Shown piece by piece: positions 22,559 to 31,413 of a stretch of 64,000 nucleotides of DNA. Origin of the DNA: Capronia americana. Its lineage: Eukaryota; Ascomycota; Eurotiomycetes; Chaetothyriales; Herpotrichiellaceae. Below the pieces are notes generated by a model. The model worked only from the letters and a program-made list of their open reading frames with translations. It was not told where the DNA came from and made no database searches. The position numbers and the translations under genes were made by a program. Every line of letters starts with the position of its first letter. Position 1 is the first letter of the stretch. The stretch spans positions 186,001 to 250,000 of the forward strand of contig JADWQD010000007.1 in NCBI GenBank assembly GCA_016110215.1, in the 5' to 3' direction.

Positions 22559-23371
22559 GGTGTGAGGGATATGCAAAAGCTATTCCCGGGTTAAGTATCG
22601 TTACACGAAGGTGACTGTTGTGGCCTTGGGACAGGGTAGGCAGGCAGCTACACACACTCCCCGGTCATTGCATGTAGTGGTTACCAATTGCATTGCTATG
22701 TATTATATTCGTAGCTCACGACAGGAAGTCGAGCTACCATGAAAAGTCATGGAGACAACTCTCTTTCATTTTCACCAGATTCCGTTTCCTTGTCTGGATG
22801 GGCGTCCTGCATGTCCAGTGACGCCTTGCCCGTGCTTTGACTTTTCATAAAGACGGAGTAAAGACCTCAGCCAAATCACTTCCCACTTCCCACTTGCACC
22901 TTTAAATCCAAATCCATACAGAAGACAACACAACACCACCAGCGCTCTATGGGTTCTCTCGAATCCGAGCCCGAAGCCAACTCCAGATTTTCAGCTCCTA
23001 AACACATCGACCAATCCTCCCCTCCCGTTTCTCATCCCTCACCATCAAGAACATACCGAGTTCGGATATTGTAGACGGACGAAGGGACCAACAAGGTCCA
23101 GTGACGACGCACCGCGCATTGGATATGTAATTCTTCTTGCGTGGGTGCGCGAATGAACTTTTGTATTGCCATTGCCATTGCCATTGCCATCATCAACCTC
23201 CCACTACATTTATCAAACCACAGTCATGATCCTTCATCAATTAATCATCCAATTTCGCTTACCTACTGTAGCTCATTCCATCGCATGCTTCCTGCTTGAC
23301 GACTTTGTCGATGTCTCTCAATTGGCTCGAATCTCCCGCTTGCCACCTGCCACTTGCCATTTGCCATTGCT
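22559..23371. other. Intergenic region between convergent genes, with a short ORF and a hexamer repeat
   Basis: A 41-codon frame beginning MGSLESEPEANSR runs from 22949 to 23074. It follows a CACCAC-rich leader typical of fungal start sites, but no conserved domain or continuation by splicing was found. A (CCATTG)n microsatellite lies at about 23166-23192 and degenerate TTGCCA copies lie at 23338-23370. Confidence 0.35.
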
Positions 23372-26300
23372 TCACCGGCCCAATCCGACTGACTTCCCCA
23401 TGCCAGCAAGATATCCCCCTCCCGCTTTTGCTGCGTTCATGCCCGTCTCTCCAACCTTGCCAGCCGCATCGGTCGCCGAGCTCGCGGCTTCTTTCGCAGC
23501 TCCGGCTCCAGGCAGCGAGGGTGTTGATCCCGCCGCGGCGATTTTCTCTTGTTGCGCCGAGGCGAGACCATCACCTTGCTTCGCGCTATCATTCGCTAGC
23601 CCTGTGATCTTGCCGCCTGCTTGTTTGCCCGGGCTCGCTATAGTGTCTCCCGCTTGATTCGCCGTGCCAGCAGTGGCGTTTCCAGTCTCCTTCGACGTGC
23701 TCTCAGCCTTTCCAGCGGCTCCAGCACCACCAGACGGTATACTTGCCAACCTCTCGCCAATTGCCGCGGGCGTGGGTGGCGCCGGATTCTGTGTCTGCCC
23801 CTGTTGACTTGACGTCCTTCTGGGACCCAACTTTGGCGGCGATTTGATCCCACTTCTTATTCGCTCCACGAGGGTTGGTGTCGGGACAGAAGTAGGAGGC
23901 GATTTCACCCCAGAGGGTGTTCGATCGAGTTTCGATGGTGGCGACTTGAGGCCGGAGGGGAGGCGGCCGAGTTTTGGGGGAGGGGACTTCAGCCCTGAGG
24001 GGATCCGTTCCGGTTTTGCTGGAGGTGACTTCACACCGGAAGGGACACGATCGAGCTTTGGTGGTGATTTCACGCTTGACGGCGTTTTCTCGAGTTTCGG
24101 CAGGCTCTTCGCAGCATCCTTCGGGACATCTCTCTTTGCTTCCGAGGGTCGTTTCTGCAGCTTTGGTGGCGGGGGTCTCTTTGCTCCTCCGCCTCCAAAG
24201 CCAATGTTCGGCATGCTGGGCAGATATGACGCCGCTCGGGAGGTATAGCTCTGGCCTGTCTTGGCTGTGTTTTGAGCCCCTCCTGAAACAGTCTGTCCGA
24301 CATTCTGAGTACTATCCGCTGCGGCTTTTCCGGCCTCGCTTGCTTTGCCCGCTGCCGTACTCAAGCCCTTCTGCGCGGTCTGTGTCGCGTTCTGCACGGT
24401 TGTGCCTGCGGCATCGGAGACTTCCTCTGTCTTCTCCTTCACCGGAGCAGGTGTACGATCTTTAGCTTGGTGGATTATTGGTGCCTGTCTGGCTGTGCGT
24501 TTTGTAGATTGGACGGCAGGATTGTCGCTCGGGTTTAGAGCATTTTTGACAGTTGGTGTGACGACGTCGGAAACTGCACCTGCTGTGGTTTCGGCAGCGG
24601 ATGTGGCTGCATTTACTCCTTTCGATGCGGATTCCACTGGCTTTCCTGAGGCTGTCTCTGGCTGCCGCGATTTGGCTTCCTTTTTATCTTTACTGGGACC
24701 CGACATTGATGGCATGTTAGACAGAGACGGTAGGTACTGCGATGCTTGCTGGACGTAGCTTTGTCCTTGTCTTGTTGCTCGCTCAGCTGTCTGCTGCGCT
24801 TGCGTCGCTTTGCTCGATTCAACGAGTGCGGCTTTCTGCCCTGTGCTGGTCACTGTCGTACGGTTAACGTATGGCATGCTAGGTAGATGCTTGTAGAGGT
24901 AGTTCGCATAGGTTTCCGCTGAAGATTGAACGTCCTTGGCCTTTTGGCCTGCGACGTTTCCAGCGTCGGCAGGATTTTGGCCAGCTTTTTGAAGGTTGCC
25001 GGCGAGCTTTTGAGCATCCTTTCCACTCGGCACGCTCGGCGTGTAGAAGTACTCGATCGCCCTTGTCATTAGGCTCTTGTTCGTCTGCTCTTGAATCTTC
25101 TTTTCCAGTTCGTCAGCTTCGGCCTCTCCTTCGGCAGCCTCGTCTACCTTCCCGCCATTCGACTCGCGTCTCAGAAGCCACTTTTTCTGGGCCGCACGAG
25201 ACTGTTTCTTCTCTTCTTCCTCCATCTTGGCCAGTTCTTCCTGTTCACGCTCGACGGCAGTCATATCGATATCCTCAAACCCGATCTTCTTCAGGATCGC
25301 ACCGATGAGATAGCGGTAGCGCTGATGGCTGCTCACATCTTCAGACACGTCGAAGTTCTCCACCGAGGCTAAACCTTCGACCTTTTGCAAACCAGCAACT
25401 CCATATTGGATTGCCGATGTGCGGTACATGAACCCAAGGACATAGTCGTTCACCGAATAGACGTTGACAAGTCTACCTGCCACCGCACTGCGTAGGACTC
25501 TCCAGTCGCTCGTGTCGCTGGGAGTTGGACCGCCAATCAAAACTGCATTTTCGACGAGGCCGAATTCCTTCCGTTTCGCCAGGCTCATGAGGCAAGTGTA
25601 GATGACTCTTGCTCCTAGGGAATATCCGATCAATGTGACGGGTCGTTCCCCTTGAGCGCGGTTGATCAGGGCGTCGGCCAAGACCTCCCCAGCTTTGTCG
25701 GCTCGACTTTTAGCGACACTGAAAGGATTGTCGACGACCCTCGCCACCTTCATCAGCGCCATTGGCCACATCGCTGCTGCGAGGTCTGCAAAAATTGTTT
25801 GCGCGATGATTTCTTTCTGTGCGTAGCCCCATGCGGCGGACTGCACCATCCCGTTCATTGCATTGCCCAAGTTCAGCAACGCTTCAAGCTCGTACTTGAG
25901 CGCGAAAATTTCGGCACCCGTCCCTAAAGACCGCCATGGCTTGACAACTTCTTCTTTCTCAGTCAACCAGCCGGAAATGCCAATCGTGACGCGAAGCTTG
26001 TGGTCGTGTTCACTGGCTTCCTGTGCGCCTTGGTCTTCGTCTTCGCTAGTCTTCTTGCTGCTGCTGCCGTGAACCGGAAGGAATTGAAAGTCCTCAACCT
26101 CACGAGCATATGAGTCCATCATCTGGCCTGTCATTCTGCCACCATAGGCGCCGAACAAACTACCGACGAGAACCGAGCTTCCGGCAACAGAACCCAGGTA
26201 AGCAGCCGCAGAGGTAGCGCCCAAGCCCAGTCCGCCCATGACGGAACCAACCCCTGCGGCCACAAGCGGCGCAGCCATACCACCCGTGACACCAAGGATA

Positions 26301-27139
26301 GCAGCTCCCGCGACGGTGGCATAGCGGACTCTTCTTTTCCTCGTCTCCTCGTTCTCCTTGACCTTCCTCTTCATCTCGTCGTCAGCCGTCATTTCCTTTG
26401 CCGCTTCCAGGAGTCCCTTGGCGGTAGCATACTCATCTTGCTCAAAGGTCTTGAGCGGCAATTTCAATGATGAAGTCAGGTTGAGTAAAAGTACGCGAGA
26501 GTATGCGTTGTAGTGCTCAAGCGACAAGAGCAGCAAAAGTAGTGAATGGAGAATCAATGTCCGCTGATTCATGGCCATCTTCGTCAATGGAGTCCGCGTT
26601 GGCGGAAACACATCCTTGAACTTCAAATTGACGGCGCGATTGCCAGCTTCCATAACCCCGCCGGTGATATTCGGGGCCTGTGGCTTCGCTTTATCAGCTC
26701 TGGCACGCTTCTTCATCTGTTCCTGAGCAGTGCTTTCCGAGTTCACGACTTGTCCCACACGCAGGATGACCTGTTCGCGCCAATCGTCGAAGGCCTTGAG
26801 AGCATTCTTCTTCAGATTCTTCATTTTCAACGTGGAAAGATCCTTTTCGATCTCTGCCTTGAGTTTGCGTTCTCGGTCATAGGCGCCGACATCAGCGCTC
26901 GCAGGGTCCGCCGCCATCAACTTTTCATCCTCGGTCATCCCCGCTCGAAGAAGTCGCTTATCCAGGCCTGCCATTGCGTCGAAGTTGTCGATGATGAGTT
27001 TCCGCATTGACTCGGTCGCATTGGCAACGAGTAGGGTCAAGTCGGCGCGCTGGCTCTCGTTGAGGATGGTGGTGAGATCGGTCTCATCCTTGTTCCTCTG
27101 GCCCTCGACGGCCGGCTGAGAACCTTTTCGCTCGGACAT
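23372..27139 (-). CDS. DUF726 family alpha/beta hydrolase (TMCO4/Mil1-like) with repetitive C-terminal tail
   Basis: Intronless, 1255 residues. The N-terminal ~260 residues are helical and charged. A Gly/Ala-rich membrane-type segment follows (~275-345, ATVAGAAILGVTGGMAAPLVAAG onward). The DUF726 hydrolase core (~380-640) carries the nucleophile elbow GYSLGAR near residue 506, INRAQGERPVTLIGYS and VYSVNDYVLGFMYR. Relatives are yeast YFL034W (Mil1) and animal TMCO4, both poorly characterised. The last ~550 residues are low complexity: four spaced motifs of the type Y-x-P-S-M/L/V-P (near 25040, 24885, 24725 and 24215), amphipathic Ala/Thr/Gln stretches, and about six tandem ~14-residue repeats ending K-S-P-P between 23837 and 24115. 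The tail is longer than in the yeast relative as I recall it. Confidence 0.83.
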   Translation of the reverse strand: MSERKGSQPAVEGQRNKDETDLTTILNESQRADLTLLVANATESMRKLIIDNFDAMAGLDKRLLRAGMTEDEKLMAADPASADVGAYDRERKLKAEIEKDLSTLKMKNLKKNALKAFDDWREQVILRVGQVVNSESTAQEQMKKRARADKAKPQAPNITGGVMEAGNRAVNLKFKDVFPPTRTPLTKMAMNQRTLILHSLLLLLLSLEHYNAYSRVLLLNLTSSLKLPLKTFEQDEYATAKGLLEAAKEMTADDEMKRKVKENEETRKRRVRYATVAGAAILGVTGGMAAPLVAAGVGSVMGGLGLGATSAAAYLGSVAGSSVLVGSLFGAYGGRMTGQMMDSYAREVEDFQFLPVHGSSSKKTSEDEDQGAQEASEHDHKLRVTIGISGWLTEKEEVVKPWRSLGTGAEIFALKYELEALLNLGNAMNGMVQSAAWGYAQKEIIAQTIFADLAAAMWPMALMKVARVVDNPFSVAKSRADKAGEVLADALINRAQGERPVTLIGYSLGARVIYTCLMSLAKRKEFGLVENAVLIGGPTPSDTSDWRVLRSAVAGRLVNVYSVNDYVLGFMYRTSAIQYGVAGLQKVEGLASVENFDVSEDVSSHQRYRYLIGAILKKIGFEDIDMTAVEREQEELAKMEEEEKKQSRAAQKKWLLRRESNGGKVDEAAEGEAEADELEKKIQEQTNKSLMTRAIEYFYTPSVPSGKDAQKLAGNLQKAGQNPADAGNVAGQKAKDVQSSAETYANYLYKHLPSMPYVNRTTVTSTGQKAALVESSKATQAQQTAERATRQGQSYVQQASQYLPSLSNMPSMSGPSKDKKEAKSRQPETASGKPVESASKGVNAATSAAETTAGAVSDVVTPTVKNALNPSDNPAVQSTKRTARQAPIIHQAKDRTPAPVKEKTEEVSDAAGTTVQNATQTAQKGLSTAAGKASEAGKAAADSTQNVGQTVSGGAQNTAKTGQSYTSRAASYLPSMPNIGFGGGGAKRPPPPKLQKRPSEAKRDVPKDAAKSLPKLEKTPSSVKSPPKLDRVPSGVKSPPAKPERIPSGLKSPPPKLGRLPSGLKSPPSKLDRTPSGVKSPPTSVPTPTLVERIRSGIKSPPKLGPRRTSSQQGQTQNPAPPTPAAIGERLASIPSGGAGAAGKAESTSKETGNATAGTANQAGDTIASPGKQAGGKITGLANDSAKQGDGLASAQQEKIAAAGSTPSLPGAGAAKEAASSATDAAGKVGETGMNAAKAGGGYLAGMGKSVGLGR
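23837..24115 (-). repeat. Tandem K-S-P-P coding repeat
   Basis: About six imperfect copies of a ~42-45-nt unit within the DUF726 gene, encoding blocks such as RIPSGLKSPPPKLG, RLPSGLKSPPSKLD and RTPSGVKSPP. Each has a Ser-Pro site and basic flanks, so the units could serve as phosphorylation or SH3-binding sites. Copy number may vary between strains. Confidence 0.8.
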
Positions 27140-27782
27140 GTTGACTGACGACGGTCTGAATTACTGGAGACTAGCAAAGTATCGGTGCGGGAGGGCTGAA
27201 CGAAAGCCAGGCTCAAACTCGGACCGGCTGAGGGTTGCTTTACTCAAGGTCAGTCGGCATACCATTTCCGTCAATAGCAAAGTAGAACAGGTGACAGTGA
27301 AGACGTGAACAAGCGAGGAATTAGTCGATCATATTGAAACCGAAGAGCAAGGCAACGGGATGTCAAAGTGTGGCGGTGCAGGCCGATTTAATGGGAAGGC
27401 GAAAAGCTGGCATTGCAATGACGTATTCTCGGTTCACAAGCTGTAATGATGCTGGGAATCGGCTCGTCACCCCCCTGCAACCACGAATCTTTTCCTAAAG
27501 GACCCCTGCTCGTATGCTTCAGGAGACTGTGGTGTTGGTGAACCCTGAAACGAAAGGAAAAGTGTATAAAAAGTGTAATTCTCTTACTTCATGGATATCG
27601 TTCAACAGTTCAATCCTCGTCCTTGCGTGGGCACGTCATCCTCTTAGCTTTTTCCAGTCCCTCCGAGTTCACCAAGGCCTCTAGAAAGCTTAAGTATCCT
27701 GGGGTATGCATCGCTTGCCAATTCTTTACTCCAGTCGCCTTGCTTGTGCAAATGCTGACAAAAAGCCCACGGTGAGCCCAAT
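27140..27782. other. Intergenic region
   Basis: 5' flank of the DUF726 gene and 3' flank of aha1. No further feature recognised. Confidence 0.45.
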
Positions 27783-28927
27783 CTAAAGAATGGTGCCGAA
27801 GCTGTTATCGTGTCAGTTCGAAGCACAGACCGTGAGGCAGGGCGCAAGACTTACCCAAACGTCTGCTTGATGCTGCGGACGTAGTAGCCTTCCCAGTTTC
27901 TCTGCACCACCTCTTCCTGACCAACTGGCACGCCAGTCCAAGTCACCCGCATATTGGTCACTCGGTCGACATCATTCTGGTCGAAGACGATCTCTTGTGT
28001 GCTCACGTGCCCTTCTGGCCATTGAGCTAGTCTCCATGTCTGGACCAGCTTCTTGGGTGGGCTTAGTTCAACAAACTCGCCGGAGACGTTGCCGTCGAAG
28101 ATGGCAAATTTTCCACCGGGCTTAGCACCTTCGAATACTCGAGGAGGTGCGCGTGTGAATGCTGCCAGTCGCTGAGGGTCGGTGAAGGTCTGATACAGTT
28201 CATCTGCGGTCGTGCGGAATTCATCTGTAGCTGTGACTGTGGTGGTGTTGACAGATGACTTGCCGGAGGTGGATGTCGTGGTGGGTGCAGGAGACAAGGG
28301 TTTGCGTTCCTTCTCGGGATGCCACGTAGGTGTTGCAAACCCACTCGATGGATTCGAGCCCGGTGCGTGTTGTAAATCCTTCCCATGCTCCTCTATTAGG
28401 GCTGGACCAAACTTGGAAAAGACTTTTCTCAGTTCCGGGACCAGTTTTGAGCGGACCAGGTCTTTGACAGGCTGTTTCTCCTTCTTCTCTGAATAAATGT
28501 CTATATCAAACTGCGAGAGTGTTGTTAGTACGTCCGACCATTATTGGAGGCCGCCCGACCATTACATACCACGTACTCGTCCGGCTCCGTGTCATACGCG
28601 CACTCGGGGACCCGAATGCTGCCGCTGACGTCGGTGCCATCTTCTGTCTTCCCTGCACAGTATGAGCCGTCTCTTGTCCATGTTCTAAGTCACCGCCAGG
28701 CCCGTACCTTCATACTCGAGCTGCAGTGCAACATCGAAGATTGTGATAACTTTGCCTTTCCGTTGGCTCACTTCGACGTCACCGTCCATGGAGATGAGTT
28801 TTGTGATCTTCGCTGACACTCCATTCTCTTCTGCCGAGAGCTTTTTGACCTCGGTGTCCAAGTAGTCTTTCGACCAGGGACCGGCATCTTTGGTAACCCA
28901 GTGCCAGTTGTTTGGATTGTGGAGCAT
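27783..28927 (-). CDS. aha1: Activator of Hsp90 ATPase, Aha1
   Basis: Cytosolic co-chaperone that stimulates the Hsp90 ATPase cycle. Four exons: 28708-28927, 28570-28652, 27855-28510 and 27783-27801, giving 325 residues. It opens with MLHNPNNWHWVTKDAGPWSKDYL (written here only in part as MLHNPNNWHW), the conserved Aha1 N-domain start, and continues through LEYEG-KTEDGTDVSGSI. A Ser/Thr/Pro linker joins it to the AHSA1 domain (EFRTTADELYQTFTDPQRLAAFT..GNVSGEFVEL..LVQTWRLAQWPEGH). The final 19-nt exon supplies the family ending FGTIL after TFG; without this last intron the frame would end four residues early at a TAA inside the GTAAGT donor. All junctions keep frame. Full-length and apparently intact. 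Confidence 0.94.
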
Positions 28928-31413
28928 GACGAAAAGGCGAGTCTGGCAGTCGTCCTCAGTGGGGTCTCAAAAGAAATATCTGTCTCGGCTCGAGTCAGTC
29001 TGGAATTCGGTGAAGTAACTCGATTGCAAACTAGTATGTGAAGTGCAATGTTCAGATTGTAGGCTGATTGCCATGTAGCTGATCCGCATGTAAAGAGTAC
29101 AAGTCTTCTCAGACTGGTGCCAGCTGGTGTCTCATCATAGTAACAAAGCAGGATGGCACAATTTCACGTACCTCTTCGCGCCAGAAATGGGCCGATTGGA
29201 TCAGAATATGGCGTCGTTATATGCAAGTGCAACAATTGGGCGTGTTAGCTGAATGGGGTGCTTCGCACTCGATCCTGGAGCGCTACGAGGTACAATATCG
29301 AGCTCAGCGAACGCACGTGGTACTGGCTAAATATCTGAGAATTGATGGTGTGAGTTCATGGAAGCGTCTAGCACAAGTCGCCCTGTGGGGTTTTCAACTG
29401 CGAATCTCGGTAACGGGTACGGAGTAGCATAGGGCATCACTCTGTAAAGGCCTGCCAAGCCCGTGGATGTGGGTCGAATTAACCGGCAGAGAGAGAGAGA
29501 GTTGATATGTCGACTAGCCACCAAGCGCAACTCAATAAGAGCACAGACCGGAAGTTTAGCTTAATGATAAATCGCCGCCAGGAAGCTGGGCTCGCATTCA
29601 ACTCCCGAATAGAAGTCATTGAAAAGAGCCTGTCTTCGACGAATTCTGAAAAATGACAACCAAGATTCGATATTTCGGCTCGTGCACGAGAGAGAGCATG
29701 GGCACAACCTTGCTGTTCGGCTTGAAGAGGAGGTACTGCGCTGTTGAGTGATGTCCACTGTTTTCATCTTCCTGCCTCGATTCGTTCACGCAACGTCAAT
29801 GGGCTTTCAGAAGATATCGGAAGCCCTGTTTCTGCCTCGTAACGCTGTTTCTTCCGGTCTCGGGCCAGTTGCTTTTCTACCCAGTATCACTTCGATGCAG
29901 ATTTTGGCCTTTATATCCCGAGCAAGCCGAAAGAGAATGCCATGGATGAAGCCGCAGCCGCAGAGATTTTAAGGGATCACGCGTCTTCCTCGGGTCGAGG
30001 GTCGAAGGTCTACTCGAGACTTCAACGAAAGATACCTCGATTATACCTTCCGCAGAGTTCCTGCGCTTACCAGCCTCCTCCACGGCTGATCTGGCCGAGC
30101 ATATTGAAAGAGTCTCTCCGATCAAGCATGGGTACAGCAAGAGTTGGACCCCACGTGGATCGCCTGATGACATACATCATGGACCTATATTTCGGTTCCC
30201 AAAGTGTATGTCGCCTTCCGAAAGCGACCGGTCTGCAGTGCCCCGGCAGCGGCCTCGATGACAGTGATTCAAGGCAGCGGAAGCCGCTGACTGCGGCAGA
30301 ACCATCTGGTCCTGTGTGCAAGACAGATCTTCCACAACCTAAGCCATCGATTACAGGTTTCGGCGAGCTCGACTCAAAACAACCACACAATCCACCCACC
30401 CATTCGTCCGTCGTGATCCATACCCACTATTTACCTGAGCCGTCGCTGCCGCTGTCGCCAATCACCTACCAATGCCGCTCTACATGTTGAAAGAGAGTAG
30501 GGAATTTAGGAGCGGTTCAGCCACCACGATTGTGCACGCATACCTGCTCAGGGAGCACACACACACCACCGCCACCGTCACCACCAACGGTGAGAAGATC
30601 GACCTCCCTGCCAAACATACCGTGTCAAGCAATGATATGGAGAGATCTGGCCGTAACCGTGCCGCGAACGGACGACACTGAAGGACATATTGGCAATGGG
30701 CTACCTCCCGTCTCATATTACGGTCTTTGGTGCTCTAGAGTAGGCACCGTGCTATCGTGCTCCTCAATGCTGGTAGAATTGCGAGAAGGGGGGCCCACTG
30801 GTCCGCGTTGTCCTTGCTCCACAAGCAGCTGGAGGCTGGAGGCTGGGATAGCACCACTCGCAACAGTGAACGAGGCAGCCCTCTCTAACTTTGTCTTGCC
30901 GTCAAGGACATTTAATCGCGAGGTTCGTTGCGCACAGAAGTATCATGAACAGTGAACATTGGCACCCGCCCTTGGCATTGTGCATTATCATTGATGCTGA
31001 GCCCTGAAGCCCAAGTTGATCGCATGCTGTATGTCAATCCTATGCACTGCTGCTCCAAGTATCAAGCATACCTAGTCGAAACCTGAAGGAAAGATAATTG
31101 ATTAATTATCTAGAATGAAAGGTCAGAACCTGCTATGTAGGCAGATCCTGTGAACGCAGTGGGCATAACCGCGCAAGTGACATCGAGAGTGAATGCTCAC
31201 AGCCTGATCACGTGATATGGTCCAACTTCCCCAGACGCCATATCATGACTATTGACTTCACGGCTACTTCGCATTTCCACCTCGGCCCATAGCGCGAGTA
31301 ACAGCTCTCTCTCCCTGACCCTGAGCAACTTTCTTCGGAGTGTCCTTCTTTGGAGTAACTGTCTTCGGAGTATCTTTCTTCGGAATATCTTTCTTCTGAG
31401 TCTGCTCCTGTTC
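28928..31413. other. Long gene-poor interval
   Basis: About 2.5 kb between the aha1 start and the 3' end of eaf3. Contains a short (GA)n run near 29492-29504. Frames up to 182 codons occur on the plus strand (29942-30490) but overlap opposite-strand frames and match nothing recognised. I looked for tRNA-like T-arms and found none convincing. Confidence 0.4.

Noticed and set aside
24345..24758. Plus-strand ORFs of 130-160 codons at 23.2-24.8 kb and 26.5-27.0 kb
   Set aside because: They lie antisense to the long DUF726 frame; their composition mirrors its low-complexity coding repeats.
29942..30490. 182-codon plus-strand frame in the gene-poor interval
   Set aside because: No conserved motif, and overlapping minus-strand frames of similar length; coding support insufficient.
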